A stretch of 64,000 nt of DNA from Candidatus Peribacteria bacterium. GTDB taxonomy: Bacteria > Patescibacteriota > Gracilibacteria > UBA1369 > LOWO2-01-FULL-3. The position numbers and the translations under genes are program-made. Shown in pieces: positions 25,367 to 33,869 of the stretch. The stretch is from assembly GCA_943356465.1 (NCBI GenBank), contig CALREX010000005.1:1-64000 (forward strand), in the 5' to 3' direction. The notes under the pieces were generated by a model. The model worked only from the letters and a program-made list of their open reading frames with translations. It was not told the origin of the DNA and did no database searches. Each line of letters opens with the position of its first letter. Positions within the stretch are counted from its first letter, which is position 1.

Positions 25367-26629
25367 TTATAAAAATTTTGCAATTTCTTTGATAAGCTCG
25401 TCTATATTTGATTTTTCCACAGCTGAGACAAAAACAGGATGAAGTTTTTTGTATTTTTCTTTTATTTCATGAAGTGGTTCTTTTGGAATTTTTATAGCTT
25501 TTGCTTTTTCTCTTGCTGCCTTTTCTTTCTCTTCCCAGCCTAGTTCTTTTGGTGCAATTTTGCCTGCTCTTACTATTCCTTTGTATTCATTTTCCTTTGG
25601 CTCTTGAGGAATTTTCCTTACGCCTAAATCTATTTTGTTGAATACATAAATTTTTGGCCTATTTCCTACTCCAATTTGATGCAAAATATCTTCAACAACT
25701 TCTATTTTTTTATGTATTTGAGGATCTGTTACGTCTATCACGTGAAGAATTATGTCAGCCTCTACAGTCTCAGCCAGCGTTGATTTGAAGGCTTGTATAA
25801 GCGATGGCGGCAAATCCTGAATGAATCCTATTGTGTCGGAAATCAGTAATTCCTGTCCTCTTGTATATTTTCCTTCTTCTTCATTTTTTGGCTTTATATA
25901 GAGTTTCCCTACTCTTGTGCTTAGCGTGGCGAAAAGCTGATCGGCGACATATGCTCCTTTGTTTGTCATCGCATTTAAGAGTGAACTTTTTCCAGCGTTC
26001 GTGTATCCGACAATAGCCGCTGTTTTCAAATTTTGACGTTTTCTGTGATCGCGGTGAAGTTTTCTGATTTTTTCGTATTGTTCAAGTTTTTGCAAAATAT
26101 TTTGTTCGCGTTTTCGCAAGTGACGCTTCATTATCTCAATATTTGATTCTCCCTGTCCCGAGCGCACGCCGACCCTTCCTTCTTGCCTCATGAGATCAAG
26201 TCCCATTCCAAAAATTCTTGGCCCCATGTGAGAAATGCTAGCTAATTCTATTTGAAGTTTTGCTTCACTTGTTTTTGCATGTTTATCAAAAATTTTCAAA
26301 ATCAAATCTATTCTGTCCCAGACTTTCATCCCTGTTTTTTCAAGACGTTTTTCAATAGAATAACTTTGTCTAGGCTTTAATATATTGTTTACTATTATAA
26401 CTTCTACTGATTTTTCTTTTCCTATCTCTATGATTTCATCAAGTTTTCCTTTTCCGATATATGTTTCGTAATCCGGAATTCCACGTTTTTGTATAGCCTT
26501 TACCACAACAACCCCGCCAAATGTATTTGTTAAACTTTCCAATTCCTCCATACGGCTTTGAGCTTCGTATGTTGTAGTGTCAGGAGTTATGACATCTATC
26601 AAAATAGCTTTCAGTTTTTGATTTTGCAT
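25367..26629 (-). CDS. hflX: Ribosome-associated GTPase HflX
   Basis: 420 aa. The N-terminal HflX domain includes VVKAIQKRGIPDYETYIGKGKLDE. The G domain has the P-loop GYTNAGKSSLLN, SDTIGFIQDLPP as G3 and NKIDL as G4. HflX splits stalled 70S ribosomes during stress. The C-terminal extension has a Lys/Glu-rich insert (APKELGWEEKEKAAREKAKA) between the G domain and the end. Divergent from the unknown gene at 26703. Confidence 0.93.
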   Translation of the reverse strand: MQNQKLKAILIDVITPDTTTYEAQSRMEELESLTNTFGGVVVVKAIQKRGIPDYETYIGKGKLDEIIEIGKEKSVEVIIVNNILKPRQSYSIEKRLEKTGMKVWDRIDLILKIFDKHAKTSEAKLQIELASISHMGPRIFGMGLDLMRQEGRVGVRSGQGESNIEIMKRHLRKREQNILQKLEQYEKIRKLHRDHRKRQNLKTAAIVGYTNAGKSSLLNAMTNKGAYVADQLFATLSTRVGKLYIKPKNEEEGKYTRGQELLISDTIGFIQDLPPSLIQAFKSTLAETVEADIILHVIDVTDPQIHKKIEVVEDILHQIGVGNRPKIYVFNKIDLGVRKIPQEPKENEYKGIVRAGKIAPKELGWEEKEKAAREKAKAIKIPKEPLHEIKEKYKKLHPVFVSAVEKSNIDELIKEIAKFL

Positions 26630-26702
26630 TTTATTAATATATTGACTTTTTTAAAAAATACTTTATAGTCTTTTTCTATTATATTTTAAACTATTTTATT
26701 AA

Positions 26703-27188
26703 ATGGGTATAGGTAGCCTTGGAAATCGTCTTACTAATAGAGCACCTCAGTTTCCTGTAGTGCCATCAAGAGATGCTTTACCGACAGTTGTCGATGGTAG
26801 TGTTTTTGATAGATTATATACGCATGTGAGGGAAAATACTTTAGTAAGCGGTATTTGTGCAATTGATCATGATGGTGTACGTTTTGAACGAAGAGATGCT
26901 CAAGTTTCAATAAAAGCTCCATCTGACAAGAATGACGTTTTGAACGTTTGCGTACGTGTCAGTAGCCTTGTAAGTCTTGTATTTGATATTGGAAATGACG
27001 GTCTTGTATCTAGAAGAATGCGTATTCAAAAAAAGCATGGAGAAAGAAGTACTGTTGGTTATGTTCGAAGAGAGGAGGCTTTAGCCATTCTAAAGGATAT
27101 AGCTAGAGGGCTTAGAGTAACTAGCCCCACTTTTGATGAATCTGCGGAAGACAATGCTGAAAATCTTGAGGTTGAAGGAGCCATGTAG
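26703..27188 (+). CDS. Unknown soluble protein
   Basis: 161 aa, family not recognised. No signal peptide or membrane helix. An N-terminal region rich in Arg/Pro precedes an alpha/beta stretch with several Val/Arg alternations (AIDHDGVRFERRDAQVSIK), and the C-terminus is acidic (EDNAENLEVEGAM). Together with its isolated position ahead of the membrane ligase-like gene, nothing suggests a function. No Shine-Dalgarno sequence is present. Confidence 0.5.
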   Translation: MGIGSLGNRLTNRAPQFPVVPSRDALPTVVDGSVFDRLYTHVRENTLVSGICAIDHDGVRFERRDAQVSIKAPSDKNDVLNVCVRVSSLVSLVFDIGNDGLVSRRMRIQKKHGERSTVGYVRREEALAILKDIARGLRVTSPTFDESAEDNAENLEVEGAM

Positions 27189-27218
27189 TTTTGCATTTTG
27201 ATCTGCATATAGTTGTGA

Positions 27219-27231
27219 TAAAATCGGCGCA
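27219..27231 (+). promoter_or_regulatory. -10 element placing transcription start at the ATG (leaderless)
   Basis: TAAAAT at 27219-27224 is followed by exactly 6 nt and then the ATG of the ligase-like gene. This spacing puts +1 at the A of ATG, the classic leaderless arrangement. No convincing -35 was identified at 17 nt. Confidence 0.5.
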
Positions 27232-29084
27232 TGAAGAATTTTTCTTTTTATGCGCTGTGTTTTATTTTACTTGTGACGCTTTTTAATCCTGTATTTAATA
27301 AATACGACTATGGTGCAGGATTTCCGATGCTTTTACTATTTGGAGTTTTGCTCTTGCCTATGGCTGTTTGTGAACTTCGCAAGAAGCGTGAATGGAATCT
27401 GCACGAAGTTTTATTTTTGGGAATTTTTTGTGTTTTCGTGATTGTTTCTTTTGTATTTTCGCAGACAAAGAATTTTGGGTTTAGCGAAGTTTTAGCTTAC
27501 TTGAGCGCTGTCTTACTATATTTAATTTACTCTAATATTAAGATTGGATTTAGTGAAAAATTTTTGAAAATTGTTATGTGGTTTTCTGTTTTTGCCGTTT
27601 TGCTTGGATATATATTTTATTTTACGAGAGCGGAAGTCAGAATGTTTGGACCTTTCTTCAATATTCTTGATCATTCCAATGTTTGGCCAAATGCATTTGC
27701 TCTGTTTTTGCTTTTGACATGGCCCCTTGTTGTAATTGTGAACAAAAAAATTGATCTGAAGTTTGCTGCATTGTGTGGATTTATTCTTTCAGGACTTTTG
27801 CTCACTTTTTCAAGAGGAGCTTTACTTGCTTTTGGCGGACAAATTGTACTTTTGTTTGTTTATTATTTCAAAAGAATCGAGTTTAAAAAAGTCCCATACT
27901 GTCTGCTTGCAGGAGTTTTCGCTGTTGGACTTTTCTTCGGAGCAAATTATGTCAGATCGCTTAAAAATGAGGTAATCAATGTTGAAAACAGGCTTGAGTT
28001 TAAAACAGCTGATAGCTCTACTTCAGTAACAGAAAGAATTGATTTTTTGAAAGGTGCGATCACACTTATTCAAGAAAAGCCACTTTTTGGCTTTGGGCCT
28101 TTTAGTTTCAGAGATGCATATAATTCAATTCAAAAGACTTTTTTGGCAAATGCCGATCATCCACATAATATTTTCTTGAAGATCGGTCTTGAAAATGGAC
28201 TTATTGCGTTATTTGGATTTGTTGGATTTTTGGTGACATTGTTTATTGTTTTTGTGAAGAGATTTTTTGGGAAAGATAGGGGCAACATGAGTATTTCCAA
28301 AAGAGATGTTTTATTTGCAATTTTTGTTTCAGTACTTGGTGGATTTGCGCATAATCTTATAGATTACAATTTTAATTTTCTGCAAAATTTGATTTTGCTG
28401 TTTTTGTTTATGGCTTTTATTCGCAGTATGCTGATAAAAAAAGAGTCTTTTAGTCCCAATTCTTATAAATTTTTGTTGGTTTCATTTGCAGTAATTATTT
28501 GTTTCATTTCACTATATGAAGGCTCTGTTCTTGCTATTCACAGATTATATAATTCTGAGGCACTTCAATATTCTCTTTTTCCGAGAAATTATTTTTTGAC
28601 TTCCGGTGACGAAGCTCTACAAAAAAAGGATTTCAAGAGTGCAATGATTTTTATAGACAAAGAACTTACTCTCAATCCTCTTGATGGACAGGCTTATTAT
28701 TTGAAAGGAGTTCTTTATTGTAACAAAAAAAATCCCGATGCTGATTTGGCTTTGTGCAGAGAAAATTTCAGAAAAGCAATAAATGTAAATCCTATGAATG
28801 ATTTTATTTATTACAGAGATTTTATAAGAACTCTTGATCCAAGTAATATAAGTAGCAGTGATGTAGCAATAGTTCATAAAGCGGGAGAATTGATTATGAT
28901 GTATTTTGATATGGTCGATAAAAATGTGCATTTTACTGGATATACTCTAAATGTTGAAGCTGCTGCAGAAACTGTGTATTGGCTTTTGCCGTATTTGAGA
29001 CCTCCGTATGATAATGTGTTTAAAACTTTGCGTGATAATATGCTGAAGACTGCGGAGAAACTGAGGGAGGAAAAGAAATATTAA
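27231..29084 (+). CDS. O-antigen ligase-like / Wzy-type polytopic membrane protein with C-terminal TPR
   Basis: 617 aa. About ten to twelve membrane helices occupy residues 1-440. The segment DHSNVWPNAFALFLLL, SRGALLAFGGQIV and later GFGPFSFRDAY...ADHPHNIFLKIGLENGL are typical of the O-antigen ligase (PF04932-type) fold with its large periplasmic-type loop. The C-terminal part (about 470-617) has TPR-like pairs (ALQKKDFKSAMIFIDKEL, FRKAINVNP). It probably polymerises or ligates surface glycan; the substrate is unknown. Leaderless transcription is suggested by the -10 element. Confidence 0.78.
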   Translation: MKNFSFYALCFILLVTLFNPVFNKYDYGAGFPMLLLFGVLLLPMAVCELRKKREWNLHEVLFLGIFCVFVIVSFVFSQTKNFGFSEVLAYLSAVLLYLIYSNIKIGFSEKFLKIVMWFSVFAVLLGYIFYFTRAEVRMFGPFFNILDHSNVWPNAFALFLLLTWPLVVIVNKKIDLKFAALCGFILSGLLLTFSRGALLAFGGQIVLLFVYYFKRIEFKKVPYCLLAGVFAVGLFFGANYVRSLKNEVINVENRLEFKTADSSTSVTERIDFLKGAITLIQEKPLFGFGPFSFRDAYNSIQKTFLANADHPHNIFLKIGLENGLIALFGFVGFLVTLFIVFVKRFFGKDRGNMSISKRDVLFAIFVSVLGGFAHNLIDYNFNFLQNLILLFLFMAFIRSMLIKKESFSPNSYKFLLVSFAVIICFISLYEGSVLAIHRLYNSEALQYSLFPRNYFLTSGDEALQKKDFKSAMIFIDKELTLNPLDGQAYYLKGVLYCNKKNPDADLALCRENFRKAINVNPMNDFIYYRDFIRTLDPSNISSSDVAIVHKAGELIMMYFDMVDKNVHFTGYTLNVEAAAETVYWLLPYLRPPYDNVFKTLRDNMLKTAEKLREEKKY

Positions 29085-29136
29085 AAAACTTATGTTTGTG
29101 TTATTATGTTTTTGAAAATTCCTTAAAAAAATTATC

Positions 29137-29571
29137 ATGGAAGAAGTAAAAAAAGTTGGGATTATAAGATCAGTTTATCTTTACCTTGTGACTGCAATTT
29201 CCATTGTTGTTCTTCTTATTTCGGTGATTGGATCTCTAAATATCGTGATTCGTGAATATATTTTTGGTGTTCACGGAAGCTGGGACGTAATGACTTATCC
29301 AGTCGATGGGAAAGGGACTGAATGCAGCGAAGAAAGTTTGCTTTATTCTTATGACTCCAAAGGCACAAGATATGAAATAGATGCTTCCTTGAGTAAAGCA
29401 GAGAAAAAAGCAAAAGTTGAAGAATGCGTAAAAAAGGCTGAGGAAAGGAATAAATTGCAAAATGACAATCAGATAAAACGTGATTTTGCTCAATATTTGG
29501 CAATGTTTTTGATTGCAATTCCTTTATATTTTTATCACTGGGGAATTATTAAGAAAGAAGCAAATAAATAA
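29137..29571 (+). CDS. Small membrane protein (DUF5671-like)
   Basis: 144 aa. Two membrane helices, about 12-35 and 115-135, flank a soluble loop rich in Lys/Glu (about 85-110, SKAEKKAKVEECVKKAEERN). The N-terminal VYLYLVTAISIVVLLISVIG resembles the DUF5671 family often seen in Patescibacteria; assignment is by eye. Its stop abuts the next ATG (TAAATG), so it is probably coupled to the HAD hydrolase. Confidence 0.5.
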   Translation: MEEVKKVGIIRSVYLYLVTAISIVVLLISVIGSLNIVIREYIFGVHGSWDVMTYPVDGKGTECSEESLLYSYDSKGTRYEIDASLSKAEKKAKVEECVKKAEERNKLQNDNQIKRDFAQYLAMFLIAIPLYFYHWGIIKKEANK

Positions 29572-30447
29572 ATGAAAAAATTGTCGAAGTTTAAGGCTGC
29601 GATGTTTGATTTTGATGGAACTGTAACCGAAAAAGGAAGTGTTGCTCCATCCGAAGAGATGGCAAAAATTCTTTATAAATTGGCGCAGGAAGTTCCAATA
29701 GCTTTTTGCACAGGCCGTCAAAAATCTTCTTTTGAAGAACATGGACTGAAAATAATCCTTTCAAATGTTGAACCTTCAAAGAGACAAAAATTCTTAGAAA
29801 ATCTTTATCTTATTTCGGAAAATGGATCTATAGGGTATGCATTTAATACCGATATTGATGAGTATGAAGAATTTTACAGAGTGCTTTGGCCTGAAAATTT
29901 TGTAGAGCGAAAATGGCTTATGGACAAGCTTTCTGTGCTCACCGAAGGGAGCGGAAAAGTTTATTATGACAAGCATGAAGTTGTCATAGTTATTGGTTCC
30001 AGATATCACGATGAGGATAAAGACATCAGAGATGTTTATGCCACTTCTGATAAGATTTATGGCATTGTTGTGAAATTTTTAAAAGAAGTTTCCGAAAATT
30101 ACGAGGATTTCATAACTGTAGGAAATTCCGGAATCGGAGTTGTTATCATGCCAAAAAATGGTAATAAAGATAAAGGAATTCAGATGTTCGGACAACTTTT
30201 GAAAGAAAAAAATGGTATAGATTTTGACTCAACTTTAAGTGAAATACTCGTTGTTGGAGACAATCCACAGCCCGGAGGGAATGATCATGATTTTTTGAAA
30301 GGGACTTATGGAACTCCGTATAATGTCGGGGAATACATCAGTGATACAAAATTCCCTTTAAATGTTTATGATAAAAATGGTACAAAACTTCTTCATGCCA
30401 CCGGCACAATTCGTCTAATTAAAGAATCATTTAATTCTATTGACTAG
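29572..30447 (+). CDS. HAD-superfamily hydrolase (Cof/PMM-like)
   Basis: 291 aa. Motif I is MFDFDGTVTE with the nucleophile Asp near residue 13, motif II FCTGRQ, and motif IV GDNPQPGGNDHDF with its paired acidic residues. The layout fits the HAD IIB (Cof or phosphomannomutase-like) group with a cap domain between motifs II and III. It dephosphorylates small phosphosugars or nucleotides in relatives; substrate unknown here. The gene is directly downstream of a small membrane gene and upstream of the SLH pair, and its C-terminal codons overlap the -35 of the next promoter. Confidence 0.82.
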   Translation: MKKLSKFKAAMFDFDGTVTEKGSVAPSEEMAKILYKLAQEVPIAFCTGRQKSSFEEHGLKIILSNVEPSKRQKFLENLYLISENGSIGYAFNTDIDEYEEFYRVLWPENFVERKWLMDKLSVLTEGSGKVYYDKHEVVIVIGSRYHDEDKDIRDVYATSDKIYGIVVKFLKEVSENYEDFITVGNSGIGVVIMPKNGNKDKGIQMFGQLLKEKNGIDFDSTLSEILVVGDNPQPGGNDHDFLKGTYGTPYNVGEYISDTKFPLNVYDKNGTKLLHATGTIRLIKESFNSID

Positions 30448-30469
30448 AGTCTATCGTGTTGTGTAGTAT
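30440..30469 (+). promoter_or_regulatory. Promoter for the first large SLH gene
   Basis: TTGACT at 30440-30445 sits at the end of the HAD gene, and TAGTAT at 30464-30469 follows an 18-nt spacer. The leader would be about 30 nt. Moderately consensus; the spacer is one longer than optimal. Confidence 0.6.
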
Positions 30470-30502
30470 AGTCCCCTGTTTTACATAATTAACAATCAGG
30501 AT

Positions 30503-33500
30503 ATGTTAAAGAAATTTTTGTCAGGTTTATCTGCTGTTTTAATGGTCGCATTGACCGTACCAGCTGCTTTTGCGTTAAACGTATCTGCAGATCTTGTAAG
30601 TAATATTTCAGCTTCTGTAAGCGGTGGAGGAAGTTCTGAGTTTTTTGAACCTTCAAAAGGTCAATCAATAACTTTTAACATTTCTTTCAATACGACAGAC
30701 TATGCTGTACAGCTTGCAAAATCTGTTGGAACAGCAAAAATTTATTCCGTAAATGCTTCCGGTGCTGATAAAGTTATCAAATCTTTAACTTCTTGGAATA
30801 TTTCTTCTGGCGGAGTTTTGCCTGATTTGTCAGCTTTGGCATGGGATGGAAAGGCAATAGATAATACAGCAGAGGCACAAGGTGTGTGCGGAATTGCCGG
30901 CGGTGCATGTCCAAATGCAGAATATTATCTTAGTGTAGACGTATCAGCCCCTCATGATGCTTCAATAACACTTACAGAAAATCAACAATTTAATTTTCAC
31001 ATCAGACCTAATATCGCTGTAACAAGCCTTGCTACAACACTTTCTTCATTCAATCCATATATTCAAACTTCTGATATCAGTTTTTCAGTTACGAATACTG
31101 GATTTGTGACTGTGGATGTTGTTGAAACTGTAAATAACAGCGACATAGTAAAGAATACTTTGATCAACAATAAGAGCTTGGTTGCAGGAAATTATACAAA
31201 AACACAAGAGCCTACTCTTTCTTGGAATGGTAAGGATTCAAGCGGAAATATACTTCCAAATAAAGCATATTCGATAAGAACTTCAACTAAAGAGACTGTA
31301 ACCGGTCCGACTGTGGATACTCAAAAATTGCCTATCACTATAAATGCACCAACAACTCTTGCACTTAGCGTTTTCACTTCAACGCCTACACTAGCCGGAG
31401 CGAGCTTCGATCCTTCAACTAGCGGAAATAAGGAGATTTTGACTACTGCTTATACACTCGTTGCACCTGCAGATTCAGTTCAAATTGATATCAAAAATCC
31501 TTTAAATAATGTTGTTAAGAGCTTTACAGCTACAACAGTTTCTGAAAAAACTTCATCTTCTTTCCAATGGGATGGACAATTTTCAGGACACTTGGCTGAA
31601 CCTGGAGCATATACAGTTACATTGACTGCTTCAAAAACAGGAGAAACAAATCTTGTGCAATCAAAGACTGTAACTATAGCTTATAACAATGCAGGCAAGC
31701 CTACTTTCGATACTGTTTCGGTATCCCCTGTTTCATTTGATCCTGATTTTGAAGATGCCATTATTGGCTTCAGAAACACAAAAGATGCCACTATAACTCT
31801 TGAAATTCGAACAGGGACAACTGTAGTAAGAACTTTCGCTGCTTATGATGGAGATTCGTATAATGCAAATCAAACAAGCTCAGTAGCTTGGAATGGTAAA
31901 GATAATTCAGGAAATGATGTAAGCCTTACAACTTACAAAGTAGTTATAATTGGTGAAAATGCGTTTGGAGTTACAAAAGAGGAAAGGGATGTAACTGTAA
32001 ATAATGCAGGAGGAAGCTTGTCTTCAAGTAATGCTCATATAAGCGATTTTTCACTAAGCCCTTCTTCAACATTCAGACCTTCAAAAGATTCAGATTTGAA
32101 GATTAAATTTGATGTAGACCAAGATCTTGATTCTCTTGTTGTTAATGCGGTTAGAGGAACAAAGACAATTGAGCTTTATAATGAAACAGGGATAACAAAG
32201 GAAAATAATCTTGAGGCAACTTGGGATGGAACTGATGATAATGGAGATTATGCTGATGCAGGATCATGGAGAATTACAGTAAATTCAAAGAAAGGTTCTA
32301 CTTCTCTTACAGCTGTAAAATCAATAGAAGTGGCTTATGATAAGCCTTCTATTTCAGATTTATATGTATCAAAAGATAAATTTGATAATGATATCGGAGA
32401 AAAAACAAATATTCTTTTCAGATTAAAAAATGACGCAAAAGTTGATCTTATAGTCATGAAAGGTGGTTCTGAAGATGATACTATTGAAGAAAATATGGAA
32501 GTTGTTAAAAACGTTTGGTATGCGGTTGAATGGGATGGAGGAAATTATGATTATTCTGATTCTATTTCTATTAAGCTTGTCGCGAAAAATGAAGGAAATG
32601 ACAAAGTATATGATACAGCTAAAGTAACTGTTGATCTTGCTGAAGATAAAACTTCAAGCGGAAGATCAAACGTAACAAATGATTCTATTACTCCTGTTGT
32701 TACTGCCGGAAATGAAGAAATGACTATTGGTTTTGACCTTGAGGACACATCTGATGTAACTGTTACAATCCAAAGAGGAAAAAGCTCTTCAGGATCTGTT
32801 GTGGCTACACTTTTGGACAATGTAAAAGGTATGAATGGCGGTCATCAAGAGATTGTATGGAATGGTAAAGATAAAAATGGCAATACATTAGCTAAAGATT
32901 TCTATACTTATAAAATTGTTTCTAAATACAAGAGCACAGAGACTGAAACCGGAGTATTTGTTGTTGGCACTGTTGGAGATTTGAGCTCAAGCTCTTCTTC
33001 AAGCAGTTCTTCGTCTTCTTCAAATAATGGTACTGTAAGCCCAAATGTCACGATTGTTACAGGACAAGGCGCAACAGATACCACTACTCCTGCTGAAACA
33101 GTTATTCCCGAACCTGTAGTTGTTAATGATTGTGGTGGATTTAGTGACGTAAAAAGCTCAAATAAATATTGTGATGCTGTGAAATGGGTATCTGAAAATA
33201 GTGTGTTTGGCGGATATGCAGATGGTTCATTCAAACCTTATCAGACTATTAATAGAGCTGAGCTTCTAAAAGTTGCCGTAGAAGCTTTTGGACTTACTAT
33301 TTCTAATGATGATGGTACAAATCTTGGATTTAAGGACATAGAAAAAGGAGCTTGGTATATGAAATATATTAAGACTGCTAAAGATAAAGGTATTTTTACA
33401 GGAGATAAAGGTAAAGGTACTGCAAGACCTGATGCAGTTGTAAACAGAGCTGAAGCACTTAAACTTATATTTGAAGCTGCAAAGGCCAGCGGAGTTACAT

Positions 33501-33667
33501 TCACGGTTGATACGTCAAACTATTCTGATGTAAAAATTGGAGCATGGTATGAAATGTATGCATCTTTTGCCCATAAGCTTGGACTGTTTGATGGAGCTAA
33601 TCTATATCCTTCAAATCTTATGTCACGTGGAGAGGTCGCAGAATTGCTTTATAGACTGATGAAATAA
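30503..33667 (+). CDS. Large SLH protein with FlgD-like Ig repeats
   Basis: 1,054 aa. Signal peptide to about residue 25 (VPAAFALNVSA). About seven FlgD-like Ig domains follow, each with a W-D/N-G turn (WNGKDSSGNIL, WDGTDDNGDYA, WNGKDKNGNTL and others). A polyserine linker (LSSSSSSSSSSSSNNG) leads into three C-terminal SLH domains, the first with GYADGSFKPYQTINRAELLK. Such proteins probably attach to cell-wall glycan and form a surface layer. It is tandem with a shorter paralogue at 33870 and separated from it by a clear terminator. Confidence 0.9.
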   Translation: MLKKFLSGLSAVLMVALTVPAAFALNVSADLVSNISASVSGGGSSEFFEPSKGQSITFNISFNTTDYAVQLAKSVGTAKIYSVNASGADKVIKSLTSWNISSGGVLPDLSALAWDGKAIDNTAEAQGVCGIAGGACPNAEYYLSVDVSAPHDASITLTENQQFNFHIRPNIAVTSLATTLSSFNPYIQTSDISFSVTNTGFVTVDVVETVNNSDIVKNTLINNKSLVAGNYTKTQEPTLSWNGKDSSGNILPNKAYSIRTSTKETVTGPTVDTQKLPITINAPTTLALSVFTSTPTLAGASFDPSTSGNKEILTTAYTLVAPADSVQIDIKNPLNNVVKSFTATTVSEKTSSSFQWDGQFSGHLAEPGAYTVTLTASKTGETNLVQSKTVTIAYNNAGKPTFDTVSVSPVSFDPDFEDAIIGFRNTKDATITLEIRTGTTVVRTFAAYDGDSYNANQTSSVAWNGKDNSGNDVSLTTYKVVIIGENAFGVTKEERDVTVNNAGGSLSSSNAHISDFSLSPSSTFRPSKDSDLKIKFDVDQDLDSLVVNAVRGTKTIELYNETGITKENNLEATWDGTDDNGDYADAGSWRITVNSKKGSTSLTAVKSIEVAYDKPSISDLYVSKDKFDNDIGEKTNILFRLKNDAKVDLIVMKGGSEDDTIEENMEVVKNVWYAVEWDGGNYDYSDSISIKLVAKNEGNDKVYDTAKVTVDLAEDKTSSGRSNVTNDSITPVVTAGNEEMTIGFDLEDTSDVTVTIQRGKSSSGSVVATLLDNVKGMNGGHQEIVWNGKDKNGNTLAKDFYTYKIVSKYKSTETETGVFVVGTVGDLSSSSSSSSSSSSSNNGTVSPNVTIVTGQGATDTTTPAETVIPEPVVVNDCGGFSDVKSSNKYCDAVKWVSENSVFGGYADGSFKPYQTINRAELLKVAVEAFGLTISNDDGTNLGFKDIEKGAWYMKYIKTAKDKGIFTGDKGKGTARPDAVVNRAEALKLIFEAAKASGVTFTVDTSNYSDVKIGAWYEMYASFAHKLGLFDGANLYPSNLMSRGEVAELLYRLMK

Positions 33668-33696
33668 AGATAGCGAATAAAAAAATTATTCAACTT

Positions 33697-33737
33697 AAAA
33701 ACCCTTTTGTAAAAAATACAGAAGGGTTTTTTTCTTT
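33697..33737 (+). terminator. Intrinsic terminator between the two SLH genes
   Basis: AAAACCCTTTTGT pairs with ACAGAAGGGTTTT with one U-G pair around a short loop and is followed by seven or more T residues. It ends the first SLH transcript and insulates the second gene's promoter. Confidence 0.88.
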
Positions 33738-33783
33738 ATCTCATGCGGTTTTATGGATATATGATGAAAATGTAAAAATATAC

Positions 33784-33811
33784 TTGACAAATTTTTTATT
33801 ACAGGTACAAT
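33784..33811 (+). promoter_or_regulatory. Near-consensus promoter of the second SLH gene
   Basis: TTGACA at 33784-33789 and TACAAT at 33806-33811 are 16 nt apart. The 5' leader is about 50 nt and AT-rich without a Shine-Dalgarno sequence. The strong boxes fit an abundantly made surface protein. Confidence 0.8.
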
Positions 33812-33869
33812 TGTTCCCTTGTCATCAAAAACAAGACATTAATATATATTTTATTTAACCCATATACAT